Shown: positions 15,361-23,477 of the stretch, piece by piece
Layout of the letters: every line of letters starts with the position of its first letter
How positions within the stretch are numbered: position 1 is the stretch's first letter
DNA from: Cellulomonas hominis
GTDB taxonomy: Bacteria; Actinomycetota; Actinomycetes; Actinomycetales; Cellulomonadaceae
Length of the DNA stretch: 64,000 nt
Assembly: GCF_901521055.1 (NCBI RefSeq)
Contig: NZ_CABEGA010000012.1
Coordinates: 1 to 64,000 of the forward strand
Direction of reading: 5' to 3'
Notes under the pieces: model-generated
Told to the model about the DNA's origin: nothing
The model's database searches: none
The model's input: the letters and a program-made list of their open reading frames with translations, nothing else
Translations under genes and position numbers: made by a program

Positions 15361-15381
15361 TGGGATTCACGATGAATCCCA
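15361..15381. promoter_or_regulatory. Palindromic operator of the RHH/MazF module
   Basis: TGGGATTCA-CGA-TGAATCCCA is a perfect 9-bp inverted repeat with a 3-nt centre, 19 bp before the antitoxin start. It overlaps the likely -35 (TTCACG, 15366-15371); the -10 TACCGT (15389-15394) ends 6 nt before the ATG. It is placed for autorepression by the ribbon-helix-helix antitoxin. Confidence 0.7.
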
Positions 15382-15400
15382 GCGGTGCTACCGTCGCGGG

Positions 15401-15640
15401 ATGAGCACCCAGATCACGGTCCGGCTGCCCGACGACATGGTGGCGATGGTCGACTCGCTGGTGACGTCGGGTCGCGCCCGCAGCCGCGCGTCGGTGGTGG
15501 AGCAGGCGCTGGAGCACGAGGTCCGGCGCCTGCTCACCGAGCGCGACGTGGCGATCCTCCGCGGGGACGGCGCCCCCGACGACCTCGCTCCGCTGGCGGC
15601 CTGGGCGCAGGGGCGGCCGGTCGAGGGGCTCGACGGATGA
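15401..15640 (+). CDS. Ribbon-helix-helix antitoxin (MazE/CopG type)
   Basis: A 79-residue antitoxin. The N-terminal ribbon-helix-helix is clear: ITVRLPDDMVAMVDSLVTSG, then RSRASVVEQALEHEVRRL. The acidic, Pro-rich C-terminal tail would bind the toxin. Predicted leaderless start 6 nt after TACCGT, behind a 21-bp palindrome. Its stop overlaps the toxin start (ATGA). Confidence 0.88.
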   Translation: MSTQITVRLPDDMVAMVDSLVTSGRARSRASVVEQALEHEVRRLLTERDVAILRGDGAPDDLAPLAAWAQGRPVEGLDG

Positions 15641-15942
15641 GGTCGATCCACGTCGCCGAGCTCGACGAGCGGCGCCCGGTGCTGGTGCTCACCCGGGAGG
15701 CGGTGCGGCCGTACCTCGGCAAGGTCACCGTCGCGCCGATCACCAGCACCGCGCGCGGTCTCGCGACCGAGGTGCCCGTGGGCCCCGAGAACGGGCTGGA
15801 CCAGGCGTCCGTGGTCAGCTGCGACAACCTGCTCACCGTTCCCGCCGGTTCGCTCGGCCCGCAGATCGGGATGCTGCTGCCCGACCAGGAGCGGGCGCTG
15901 GCGCGGGCGATCTCGCACGCCTTCGACCTCGCGTCGACGTGA
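15637..15942 (+). CDS. MazF/PemK-type toxin (mRNA interferase)
   Basis: A 101-residue PemK/MazF-fold endoribonuclease toxin. It has the RRPVLVLTREAVRPYLGKVTVAPITST start, with a hydrophobic strand and conserved basic residues, the VVSCDNLLTVPAGSL core, and the I-x-MLLPDQ-x-x-AL-x-RAI helix. It begins inside the antitoxin stop codon (ATGA). The initial segment resembles MazF9-like proteins of mycobacteria, also paired with RHH antitoxins. Confidence 0.88.
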   Translation: MRSIHVAELDERRPVLVLTREAVRPYLGKVTVAPITSTARGLATEVPVGPENGLDQASVVSCDNLLTVPAGSLGPQIGMLLPDQERALARAISHAFDLAST

Positions 15943-15982
15943 CGGCCTGCGCGGTGTCAGCGGTGTGCGGGAGCATCGGCGC

Positions 15983-16285
15983 ATGATCTTCGACTTCGAG
16001 GCCCCGCTGTGGGAGTGGGACGCCCGCCGCACCGAGCGGTGGACGTTCGTGAGCGTGCCCGAGGACGCGTCCGACGAGATCCTCGAGCGTGCCGGCGCGT
16101 TCGCGCGCGGGTTCGGGTCGCTGCGGGTCGAGGTGACGGTCGGTGGCACGACCTGGCGGACGTCGATCTTCCCGGACGGGAAGCGCAAGGCGTACTCGCT
16201 GCCGGTCAAGAAGGCCGTGCGCGCGGCCGAGGGGCTGACGGTCGGCGGGCCGGTGCGGGTGACCCTGCGGGTGCTGGACGTCTGA
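15983..16285 (+). CDS. DUF1905 domain protein, copy 2
   Basis: A 100-residue paralogue of the protein at 14020-14307. Shared positions include the E/L-W-E/R-x-P opening, VEVTVGGTTWRTSIFP, and YSLPVKKAVRAAEGLTVG. Function unknown. The ATG 15983 is 6 nt after a GAGCAT hexamer, a weak -10 match. An in-frame ATG at 15965 is possible but lacks support. The two copies flank the aldo/keto reductase and the MazEF-type pair. Confidence 0.8.
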   Translation: MIFDFEAPLWEWDARRTERWTFVSVPEDASDEILERAGAFARGFGSLRVEVTVGGTTWRTSIFPDGKRKAYSLPVKKAVRAAEGLTVGGPVRVTLRVLDV

Positions 16286-16324
16286 CGGGCCGGAGGCGAC
16301 GGCGGGTCCGCCCCGCGCCGCGCC

Positions 16325-16762
16325 TCAGAACGGGGGACTGTCAGGGGTCGACGCGTCCCACGGGTTCACGAGACGGAGCCCGAGGCCCTCGAAGTCACGC
16401 GTGTTGCGCGTCGCCAGCGTCGCGTTCCGAGCCGAGCAGATCGCGGCGATCATCCCGTCCTCGGTGCTGAGCGGCCGGCCTGCCGCGAGACGCTGCTCCT
16501 GCAGCGACGCGTAGCGGCGAGCGGCTTCCGTGTCGTACGGCAGGACGTCGTCCCGGAACCGCTGCACCACGTCCTGCACGGCCGTCATCAGCCCGTCTCG
16601 TCGCCGGCCCGCGGGGAGGCAGCGGACTCCGACGAGCAGCTCTCCGACGCTGACTGCCGTCACCCCGACGGCTTCGGTCACCTGGTCGAGCCACGCGATC
16701 ACCCGGTCGTCCGGGGACAGCCGCATCGGCTCGGAGAGGACGTTCGTATCGAGGACGATCAC
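16325..16762 (-). CDS. PIN-domain ribonuclease toxin (VapC/FitB type)
   Basis: A 145-residue PIN-domain toxin. The acidic metal-binding residues are in place: D5 (VLDTN), E41 (SVGELLVG), D102 (STEDGMIAA), followed by TRNTRDFEGLG. It begins at GTG 16760-16762, within the antitoxin stop (GTGA). The LSTEDGMIAA and NTRDF stretches resemble FitB-like members. It would cleave a specific RNA when freed from the antitoxin. Confidence 0.9.
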   Translation of the reverse strand: MIVLDTNVLSEPMRLSPDDRVIAWLDQVTEAVGVTAVSVGELLVGVRCLPAGRRRDGLMTAVQDVVQRFRDDVLPYDTEAARRYASLQEQRLAAGRPLSTEDGMIAAICSARNATLATRNTRDFEGLGLRLVNPWDASTPDSPPF

Positions 16763-16986
16763 CCGAGGTCCACCGACCGCGGCACCGACCGGGCGGGGAG
16801 CTCCAGGTCATCGCCCCGGAGCTCGCGGGTCGCGGCCACCCACGCCTGCGTCAGCCCGGTGTCGTTCACGGCCGCGCTGAGGATCGCGCGCACCTCCGCC
16901 TCCATGGACCGGTGGTGCGACGCCGCTCGCTGCTTCAGTCGTCGCTGGACCTCGTCATCGAGGTTGCGGACCGTCACGGTCGCCAT
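16759..16986 (-). CDS. VapB/FitA-type antitoxin (Arc-like RHH)
   Basis: A 75-residue antitoxin. The opening TVTVRNLDDEVQRRLKQRAA is the FitA/Arc ribbon-helix-helix, and MEAEVRAILSAAV is the second helix. A GAGAGGAGGT ribosome site precedes the ATG (16984-16986). It is translationally coupled to the PIN toxin by a GTGA overlap. Confidence 0.9.
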   Translation of the reverse strand: MATVTVRNLDDEVQRRLKQRAASHHRSMEAEVRAILSAAVNDTGLTQAWVAATRELRGDDLELPARSVPRSVDLG

Positions 16987-17036
16987 GGCGCACCTCCTCT
17001 CGCTGGGACTGCTGTCAATGCTAGCAACCAGCGGGC

Positions 17037-17387
17037 TCAGGCGGCGAGGTCGACCACCCGCGGCCCGAGGTCCGGCGCCTCGGACAGCGCGGCAGCCGGT
17101 GCCGGCGCGGCCGCAGGCGCCTGCGCGGCCTCGCGGGCCCGCTGCCGGCGCGCGCGCAGGACCACGGCGACCGCGTGCGTCCCGACCAGCGCCCACACCG
17201 CGTTCGTGACCACCGACGGCCACACCCCGCTGCTCGCCGCGACGAGGCCCATGAACAGCCCGGACACGACGTTCGCCGCCTGGTACCGCCCGGAGGTGGG
17301 GGACCACTTCCCCTGCGTGACGAGGACGTAGGCGACGAGGCACGTGACCGCGCCGAGCCAGCCGAGCGCGGTGACGAGAGCGGACAC
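17037..17387 (-). CDS. Small membrane protein (CBU_0592-like)
   Basis: A 116-residue membrane protein with three hydrophobic helices: LVTALGWLGAVTCLVAYVLV, NVVSGLFMGLVAASSGVW, and VVTNAVWALVGTHAVAVVL. An Ala/Pro-rich cytoplasmic tail follows. The YVLVTQGKWSPTSGRYQAANVV loop with small, polar residues is characteristic of CBU_0592-type proteins. Function unknown. It is divergent from the LysR gene, 154 bp apart, and could be a LysR target. Confidence 0.75.
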   Translation of the reverse strand: MSALVTALGWLGAVTCLVAYVLVTQGKWSPTSGRYQAANVVSGLFMGLVAASSGVWPSVVTNAVWALVGTHAVAVVLRARRQRAREAAQAPAAAPAPAAALSEAPDLGPRVVDLAA

Positions 17388-17541
17388 GGGCGTGCTCCAG
17401 GAAGGACGAGGGGTGGGTGGAGGGCTGCCGGGTCCCCGCGTGCGGGGTGGGCCGACGCCTCCATTCTGGGCCTGTCACGGGTTCAGCACAATCGAATGAT
17501 GTTCCGACCCGGATTTAGCAGGAGTGAATTAGGATGAATGG

Positions 17542-18444
17542 GTGCCGACCGACCCGCGCCGCCTCGCCGTCCTGCTCGCCGTCCACCGCGCCGGAGGGGT
17601 CCTCGCGGCCGCCGACGTGCTGCACGTGACCCCCTCGGCGGTGTCGCAGCAGATCACCCGGCTGGAGGCCGAGGAGGGCGTCGCGGTGCTGGACCGGAAC
17701 CCCCGGGGGGCGACGCTGACCGCCGCGGGTCGGATCCTCGCGGAGGCGGCGGAGCGCATCGAGTCCGAGCTCGTCGAGGCGCGCAAGTCGCTCGCCGCGC
17801 TCGGGGGCGAGCTCTCCGGCCGGGTCACGCTCGCCGGGTTCCAGACGGCGATCCGGGCGGTGGTCGCACCGGCGCTGGGCGTCCTGGCCGAGCACCACCC
17901 GGGTGTCGAGCTCGTGGTGGAGGAGCGCGAGCCGGGGGAGTCGATGCGCCGGCTGCGGGAGGGCGACGCGGACATCGTGCTGCTGGAGCGCGACGAGGAC
18001 GCCGACACCCACGTGCCGCGCGGGCAGCGGGACGTGGTGCTGCTGGAGGAGCCGTGGCGCGTGGTCCTGCCGAGCTCTGTCGCGACGCCGACGCAGCTGT
18101 CCGACCTCGCGGGGGTGACGTGGCTGGCGGCGGAGGCCGGGACGGCTGCCGCCCGGGCGCTGAGCCGGGTCGCGGCGGCGCTGGGGCCGGTGACCAGCCG
18201 GCACGTGTACTACGACTTCGACGTGGCGCTCGCGCTGATCGCCGCGGGTCAGGGCGTCGGGATGCTGCCGGCGCTAGCGCTGCAGGGCGAGCTCCCCGAC
18301 GGCGTGACCGTCGCGACGGTGCCCGGCCTCGGCTCGCGGCGGCTGGTCGCCCGGCACCGCGCCACCCGCAGGGAACCCGGCCCCGCCGTGGTCGCGGTCG
18401 TGGAGGAGCTGCTGGCGGTCGCGTCGGGGCTCGACCTGGTCTGA
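17542..18444 (+). CDS. LysR family transcriptional regulator
   Basis: A 300-residue LysR regulator. The N-terminal helix-turn-helix reads GGVLAAADVLHVTPSAVSQQ and is followed by ITRLEAEEGVAVLDRNPRG; the effector domain follows (GRVTLAGFQTAIRAVVAPAL and on). It starts at GTG 17542, exactly 6 nt after TAGGAT (17530-17535), so the mRNA is probably leaderless. The 154-bp AT-richer region upstream (with ATCGAATGATG and GAATTAGGATGAAT) is the natural place for LysR boxes serving both this gene and the divergent membrane protein. Ligand unknown. Confidence 0.9.
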   Translation: MPTDPRRLAVLLAVHRAGGVLAAADVLHVTPSAVSQQITRLEAEEGVAVLDRNPRGATLTAAGRILAEAAERIESELVEARKSLAALGGELSGRVTLAGFQTAIRAVVAPALGVLAEHHPGVELVVEEREPGESMRRLREGDADIVLLERDEDADTHVPRGQRDVVLLEEPWRVVLPSSVATPTQLSDLAGVTWLAAEAGTAAARALSRVAAALGPVTSRHVYYDFDVALALIAAGQGVGMLPALALQGELPDGVTVATVPGLGSRRLVARHRATRREPGPAVVAVVEELLAVASGLDLV

Positions 18445-18494
18445 CCGGCGCGCTCGCCCGGGCGGGGCCGCGGGGCCGACCGTACGCTCCCGGC

Positions 18495-19736
18495 ATGGAC
18501 TGCGACGTGGTGATCGTCGGTGCCGGGCTGGCGGGCTTGACCTGCGCGCGGGCGCTGCACCGGCGCGGGTACGCGGTGCGGGTGCTCGAGGCCGCCGACC
18601 GGGTCGGCGGCCGGGTGACGAGCCAGCGCGTCGACGGGTTCACGCTGGACCGCGGCTTCCAGGTGGTGAACCCGGCGTACCCGGCCCTGGCGGACCTCGT
18701 GGACGTCGAGGCCCTGCGGCTGCAGCGGTTCCTGCCCGGGGTGGCGGTGCGCCGCGACGACGGTCTCGCGCTGCTGGCCGACCCGCGCCGCGCGCCCCGG
18801 GACCTGCTCGCGACGCTGCGCAGCGGCTACCTCCGGCCCGTGGAGCTCGCGGCGCTGGCGCGGTGGCTGGCGCCGGCCCTCGGACCGGTCCGGCGGCTGG
18901 TCGAGGGGGACGACGCCACCCTCGCCGACTCGCTCACCGCCGCCGGGGTGGACGGGCGGATCCGGCGCGAGGTGCTGGAGCCGTTCCTGGCCGGCGTGCT
19001 CGGTGACCACGCCGGCGAGACGTCGGCGGCGTTCGTGCGGCTGGTGCTGCGGTCCGACACGCTCGGCACGCCGGGGCTGCCGGTGGGCGGCGCCATCGCG
19101 CTGCCGCAGCAGCTCGCCGCCGGGCTGCCCGACGTCGCGACCGGCGTGCGGGTCGACGAGATCGCGGCCGTCCCCGGCGGGCAGGTCGTGCGCGCCGCCG
19201 GGGTCGAGGTCCGCGCGCGGGCCGTCGTCGTGGCGGCGGACCCCGTGACCGCGGCGTCGTTGACGGGGCTGCCGGCTCCGACGATGCGCGGGCTGTCCAC
19301 CACGTGGTGGGCCGCCGACGCGCTGGTGCACCCGACCCGGGCGGTGGTGGTCGACGGCCGTCGGCGCGGGCCCGTCGTCAACGCCGCCGTGGTGTCACGG
19401 GCCGCCCCCTCCTACGCCCCCGCGGGGACCCACCTGGTCGAGGCGACGTGCGTGCTGCCGCCGGACGGCGACGCACCGGACCGGGACGCGGTGCGGCGCC
19501 AGGCGGGGGAGATCCTGGGCGCGGACCCCCGCGGCTGGACGGAGCTCGCGCGGCACGACCTGCGGCACGCCCTGCCCGCCCTGCCGCCGCCGCTGCGGGA
19601 CCGCGTCCGCCAGGACGTCGACCTGGGGGACGGGCGCTACGTCTGCGGGGACCACCGGGACACGCCGTCGCAGCAGGGAGCGCTGGTCTCGGGCCGGCGC
19701 ACGGCCCGGGCGGTGGCAGCGCGCCTCGCGGCCTGA
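18495..19736 (+). CDS. FAD-dependent oxidoreductase (phytoene-desaturase/amine-oxidase superfamily)
   Basis: A 413-residue flavoprotein. The FAD-binding N-terminus reads DVVIVGAGLAGLTCARALHR (GxGxxG), then RVLEAADRVGGRVTS, the RxGGR loop. The DRGFQVVNPAYPAL segment is typical of the NAD(P)-binding-like carotenoid desaturase/protoporphyrinogen oxidase group. The C-terminal flavin motif is VCGDHRDTPSQQGALVSGRRTA, broken as YVCGDHRD then SQQGALVSG. TACGCT ends 6 nt before the ATG, so the start is probably leaderless. Substrate unknown; no carotenoid genes are nearby. Confidence 0.88.
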   Translation: MDCDVVIVGAGLAGLTCARALHRRGYAVRVLEAADRVGGRVTSQRVDGFTLDRGFQVVNPAYPALADLVDVEALRLQRFLPGVAVRRDDGLALLADPRRAPRDLLATLRSGYLRPVELAALARWLAPALGPVRRLVEGDDATLADSLTAAGVDGRIRREVLEPFLAGVLGDHAGETSAAFVRLVLRSDTLGTPGLPVGGAIALPQQLAAGLPDVATGVRVDEIAAVPGGQVVRAAGVEVRARAVVVAADPVTAASLTGLPAPTMRGLSTTWWAADALVHPTRAVVVDGRRRGPVVNAAVVSRAAPSYAPAGTHLVEATCVLPPDGDAPDRDAVRRQAGEILGADPRGWTELARHDLRHALPALPPPLRDRVRQDVDLGDGRYVCGDHRDTPSQQGALVSGRRTARAVAARLAA

Positions 19737-19767
19737 ACCGAGCGGACCCGGCGTCACCCGTCGCGCG

Positions 19768-20277
19768 TCACCAGACGAGCCCGACCAGCCACCGCACGAT
19801 CGTGACGGCGCCGACGACGAGGCACGCGACCAGCCCGCCGAGCACCGCGACCGCGATGACGTCACCCCACCACGGGCCCGGCACCGGTTCCGGCCGGGGG
19901 TCGCGCCAGTCGACCGTGCCGCCGGCGTCGTCCTCGGCCGTCGCCCGGAGCGCGCGCAGCCGCTCCTCCGCGACCTGCGACCCCGTGCCGTCCTCCGCGC
20001 CCTCCCACCGCAGCGCCCTCATCATGGAGCGAGCGTCGCCGCGGTGGGCCTTCGCGAACGCCCGCAGCTCCTCCGGCGACGTCTGCTCCGAGAGGTAGCC
20101 CCAGCGGCCGGCCTCCTGCCGGTTGCCGGTGCGCCGGTAGACGTCCGCGAGCCGCTCCCGGACGTCGAGCCGGCGGGGGGCGTGGTCGGCGAGGCTCACC
20201 AGCCGGGTGCGCGCGCCGTCGAGGTCGCCCGCGGCGACGAGGGCGTCGACGCGCTCCAGGGTCTTCTCGATGGGCAC
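19768..20277 (-). CDS. DUF6584 family protein with TPR-like N-terminus
   Basis: A 169-residue protein. The first half (LVAAGDLDGARTRLVSLADHAP, then LDVRERLADVYRRTGNRQEAGR) is a tetratricopeptide-like helical pair. The last 35 residues (DVIAVAVLGGLVACLVVGAVTIVRWL, read in two pieces) form a membrane helix. This layout matches DUF6584. It starts at GTG 20275-20277, with TAGCGT ending 6 nt upstream on the minus strand, so the mRNA is probably leaderless. The role is unknown. Confidence 0.8.
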   Translation of the reverse strand: MPIEKTLERVDALVAAGDLDGARTRLVSLADHAPRRLDVRERLADVYRRTGNRQEAGRWGYLSEQTSPEELRAFAKAHRGDARSMMRALRWEGAEDGTGSQVAEERLRALRATAEDDAGGTVDWRDPRPEPVPGPWWGDVIAVAVLGGLVACLVVGAVTIVRWLVGLVW

Positions 20278-20286
20278 GCCGTGACG

Positions 20287-21387
20287 CTAGCGGTCGGCGG
20301 TGCTGGGTGCGGGCGTTTTTCCCGTCCGCTCGGCGGGGGCCCGCGGGTGTGCGGGGGTCGCGGGCGCGAACACGAACCGGCGCTGCACCTCGAAGCTCGC
20401 CAGGTACACGACGGCCTCCGTGACCACCTTCGAGGCGAGCAGCCCGAGCCCGAGGCCGGTCAGCAGCCGGAGCAGCAGGTAGTTCCCGGCCAGCAGCACC
20501 ACCGCGAGCACCGCGTACCGCACCGCCGCGCGCCCGGCCCGCACCCGGTCGCGGCCCCGCCCGAACACGAGCCGCCGGTTCACCGCGAAGTTCGTCCCGG
20601 CGCTGAGCAGCCGCGCCCCCACCACGGACGCCAGCAGCGACCCGGTCAGCGCGTGCAGCACCAGCAGGGCCAGCGTGTCGAGCACGAACGCCGACAGCGA
20701 CGACAGCGTGAACAGCAGCAGCGGCGCCAGCACCCGCACGGAGTCGGCGAGCGGCCGGAAGTGCGAGGACGCGTTCCGCTCCAGGTAGATGGTCGCGATC
20801 TCGACCTCCTCGACGGGCAGCCCCTCCGCCGCCGCGCGCAGCAGGAGGTGCAGCTCGTACTCGAACCGCTCGCCGCGCACGGACAGCAGCCACGGCAGGA
20901 GCGCCGCGGGGTAGCCACGCAGCCCGGTCTGGGTGTCCCCGAGCCTGCGGCCCGTCGCGAGGTGGAACACGCGGGCGGTCACGCGGTTCCCGACGACCGA
21001 GCGCGCGGGGACGGGACCGGTGAACGACCGCCTGCCCAGCACGGTCGCAGGGCGGCCGGCGGGCTGCGCGGCGAGCGCCGCGGCGACCCGGAGCACGTCC
21101 GCGACGGAGTGCTGGCCGTCGCTGTCCGCGCACACCACGTCGTGACCCGGGTGGTGGCGCTGGACGTAGGCGAAGCCGGTCTTCAGCGCGCAGCCCTTGC
21201 CGCGGTTGGCCGGGTACGTCAGCACGGTGCAGCCGGCGGCGCCGACCCGGTCGAACAGGGCCCGGTACGCCGGGCCGCTGCCGTCGTCGACGACGAGCAC
21301 ACCCACGTCCGGGGCGGAGGCCCGCAGGTCCTCGACCAGGCGGACCAGGCGCTCGTCGGGCTCGTAGGCGGGAATGAGCACGATCAC
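20287..21387 (-). CDS. GT2 glycosyltransferase fused to a GtrA-like membrane domain
   Basis: A 366-residue two-domain protein. Residues 1-215 form a GT-A family 2 glycosyltransferase (VLIPAYEPDERLVRLVEDL, VLVVDDGSG, a DSDGQH metal motif and GDTQTGLRGY), like DPM1/polyprenol-phosphate mannosyltransferases. Residues 225-345 form four membrane helices of the GtrA/flippase type (FALLVLHAL-like helices, then FAVNRRLVFGRG). The product is probably a lipid-linked sugar used in cell-surface polymers. It lies 3 bp downstream of the phosphodiester glycosidase gene, so the two are likely co-expressed. The fusion of transferase and GtrA is known in actinobacteria. Confidence 0.9.
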   Translation of the reverse strand: MIVLIPAYEPDERLVRLVEDLRASAPDVGVLVVDDGSGPAYRALFDRVGAAGCTVLTYPANRGKGCALKTGFAYVQRHHPGHDVVCADSDGQHSVADVLRVAAALAAQPAGRPATVLGRRSFTGPVPARSVVGNRVTARVFHLATGRRLGDTQTGLRGYPAALLPWLLSVRGERFEYELHLLLRAAAEGLPVEEVEIATIYLERNASSHFRPLADSVRVLAPLLLFTLSSLSAFVLDTLALLVLHALTGSLLASVVGARLLSAGTNFAVNRRLVFGRGRDRVRAGRAAVRYAVLAVVLLAGNYLLLRLLTGLGLGLLASKVVTEAVVYLASFEVQRRFVFAPATPAHPRAPAERTGKTPAPSTADR

Positions 21388-21390
21388 GGC

Positions 21391-22371
21391 TCAGCCCTCG
21401 ATGTACAGGATGTCGGAGGTGCCGCGCTCGGTGCCCTTGCCCAGGGGGTCGTTCACGAGCGAACCGTCGAAGTACATGGTCGACGAGCCGCCGCCGTCCA
21501 GGTTGTAGGCGGTGGTGGCGCCGAGGGACTGCATGATCCCGGCGAGCTCCGTCATGTCGACGCCCGCGCTGTAGCCCGGGGAGCGGCCGTCGACGACGAC
21601 GAACACCAGGTGGTTGTCGTCGATCACGCCGACGGCGGTGCGGGGCTGGTCGCCCTGGATGGAGTGGTTGCCGACGTTGGTGTCGACCTCCACGTCCTCG
21701 ATCCCGTCGACGACCTCGCCGTCCGCCACGATCGCCGGCCCGAACGACAGGGTGTTCCAGACGCCCGCGGCGACGAGCTCGTCCGCGGTCGTGGTCGTCT
21801 CGTCGTAGATCTCGACGGTCCCGTCGGCGTAGAAGGCCAGCCCCTCCCGGGCGCCCTCGTCGCGGTACACCACGCCGTTCCGGATGACGATGCCCGTGTC
21901 CCGGAAGCCGTAGTAGTCGCCGTTGACCGCGAACACCGCGTCGTTCGCCTCCGCCATCTCGGACGTGGTCTGGGTGATGTTGGTGCCGAACTGGTTGTTC
22001 GCGAACGCCGACCGGAGCACGGTGGCGTCCGACAGGGTCACGTCGGCGACGTAGTACGTGACCTGGTCGTCGCCGCTGCCGGTGACCACGGTCGAGATGC
22101 TCACGGCGGCGTCGTCGGACGCGTACGTGGTCGCGGTGGTCGTGGCGTCGTCGTCGGCGGTGCCGTCGTCCGAGGTGCCGGTCGTGGTGCCCTGCTGCTC
22201 GGCCTCGTAGGCCTGGACGTCGGCGATCTCGACGTGGTCGACCACGAACCTGTCGAGCGCCCACGCCACGCCGCCGCCGAGGGCGAGGACCAGGACGAGG
22301 GCTGAGACCAGGAGTGTGCGGCGGAGGCGCCGGCGCGGGCGCGGAGGTCGGGTCCGGGGCTGCTGCGTCAT
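21391..22371 (-). CDS. Phosphodiester glycosidase (NAGPA domain), membrane-anchored
   Basis: A 326-residue protein with an Arg/Pro-rich N-terminus, one membrane helix (LLVSALVLVLALGGGVAWAL) and an extracytoplasmic NAGPA domain. Recognisable parts are FAVNGDYYGFRDTGIVIRNG, the NTLSFGPAIVADGE stretch, RTAVGVIDDNHLVFVVVDGR and YNLDGGGSSTMYFDG, the family's hallmark. NAGPA proteins hydrolyse sugar-1-phosphodiesters on glycans or act on the wall. A Thr/Asp/Ser-rich linker (about residues 60-90) precedes the domain. It pairs with the GT2-GtrA gene 3 bp downstream. Confidence 0.92.
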   Translation of the reverse strand: MTQQPRTRPPRPRRRLRRTLLVSALVLVLALGGGVAWALDRFVVDHVEIADVQAYEAEQQGTTTGTSDDGTADDDATTTATTYASDDAAVSISTVVTGSGDDQVTYYVADVTLSDATVLRSAFANNQFGTNITQTTSEMAEANDAVFAVNGDYYGFRDTGIVIRNGVVYRDEGAREGLAFYADGTVEIYDETTTTADELVAAGVWNTLSFGPAIVADGEVVDGIEDVEVDTNVGNHSIQGDQPRTAVGVIDDNHLVFVVVDGRSPGYSAGVDMTELAGIMQSLGATTAYNLDGGGSSTMYFDGSLVNDPLGKGTERGTSDILYIEG

Positions 22372-22426
22372 GCGCCCAGGTCTACGGAGCGGGTCCAGGA
22401 CGCCGCGGTGCGGAGGCTGTGCGCCG

Positions 22427-22444
22427 CGTGTGAGCCGTCACACG
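22427..22444. promoter_or_regulatory. Inverted repeat in the NAGPA/methyltransferase intergenic region
   Basis: CGTGTGA-GCCG-TCACACG is a 7-bp perfect inverted repeat with a 4-nt centre. It lies 56 bp from the NAGPA start and 85 bp from the methyltransferase start, so it could be an operator for either. The spacer is too short for the CRP/FNR consensus (6 nt). Confidence 0.45.
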
Positions 22445-22528
22445 CCCGCGCACACGCCGGGGGTGTTGCGTCGTCCTCATCAGGCGTCCGGGACGGTCCG
22501 GGCGCCGCTCACGACGAGGTGGCTCGAG

Positions 22529-23407
22529 ATGATGACGGTGATCGGTGGCCCGGTGCAGGCCGGCCCGACGGCTCCGGACTGGGGCGCGGTGAAGGACAAG
22601 CACCGTGCGATGTGGGCGCTGGGGGACTACCCGGCCCTGGCGGCCGAGGTGATCGCGGACCTCGGGCCGGCCCTGGTCGAGGCGCTGGGCGTCCGGCCCG
22701 GGGAGCGGGTGCTCGACGTCGCGGCCGGCTCCGGCAACGCGGCGGTCCCCGCGGCGCTCGCGGGCGCGCAGGTGGTGGCGTCCGACCTGACGCCGGCCCT
22801 GCTGGCGGCGGGGGAGCGGGTGGCCCGCGAGCGGGGCGCGACGCTCGACTGGCAGGAGGCCGATGCGGAGGACCTGCCGTACGCCGACGGGTCGTTCGAC
22901 GTGGTGATGTCGTGCGTCGGCGTGATGTTCGCGCCGCGGCACGAGGCCGCCGCGGCCGAGCTGACCCGCGTGTGCCGCCCCGGCGGACGCATCGGGCTGA
23001 TCGCCTGGACGCCGGGCGGGTTCATCGGGCAGATGTTCGCCACGATGAAGCCGTACGCCCCGCCGCCGCCCGCCGGCGCGCAGCCCCCGCCGCTGTGGGG
23101 TGACGAGCAGCACGTGCGGGACCTGCTCGGGGACCGCGTGCAGGACGTGCGGGTGGAGCGCCGCACCGTCCGCGTCGAGCTGTTCGCGACGCCGGAGGAG
23201 TTCCGGGACTACTTCGCGAGCCGCTACGGCCCGACGATCGCGGTCTACCGGGCGGTCGCCGACGACCCGGAGCGGGGCGCGGCCCTCGACCAGGCGCTCG
23301 TCGAGCTGGCGCGCCGGTTCGACCTCGCCGCACCGGGGCAGCCGCTGGTGCTGGACTGGGAGTACCTGCTCGTCACCGCCCTGCGGAGCGACGCCGGGCA
23401 GTCTTGA
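22529..23407 (+). CDS. Class I SAM-dependent methyltransferase
   Basis: A 292-residue methyltransferase of the Methyltransf_11 type. Motif I is VLDVAAGSGNAAVPAA. The acidic end of beta-2 is VVASDLTPALLAAG, and motif II-like DGSFDVVMSCVGVMFAP is followed by CRPGGRIGLIAWTP. Substrate unknown. I start at ATG 22529 because GAGGTGG lies 6 nt upstream; a second ATG follows directly. A PhnB-like gene follows 70 bp downstream. Confidence 0.88.
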   Translation: MMTVIGGPVQAGPTAPDWGAVKDKHRAMWALGDYPALAAEVIADLGPALVEALGVRPGERVLDVAAGSGNAAVPAALAGAQVVASDLTPALLAAGERVARERGATLDWQEADAEDLPYADGSFDVVMSCVGVMFAPRHEAAAAELTRVCRPGGRIGLIAWTPGGFIGQMFATMKPYAPPPPAGAQPPPLWGDEQHVRDLLGDRVQDVRVERRTVRVELFATPEEFRDYFASRYGPTIAVYRAVADDPERGAALDQALVELARRFDLAAPGQPLVLDWEYLLVTALRSDAGQS

Positions 23408-23477
23408 CGCAGCGAGGGGCGGGCGGCAGTGTGATGAGCGTCACAGCGCCGTCCGCCCGTCGATGCAGGAGCACGCC

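Noticed and set aside
6755-17000. A genomic island integrated at the tmRNA gene
   Set aside because: ssrA is a common integration site and the following region holds TA pairs, but I see no integrase, no repeat of the ssrA 3' end downstream and no base-composition break.
22427-22444. CRP/FNR site (TGTGA...TCACA)
   Set aside because: The arms match, but the spacer is 4 nt instead of 6, so I list it only as an inverted repeat.
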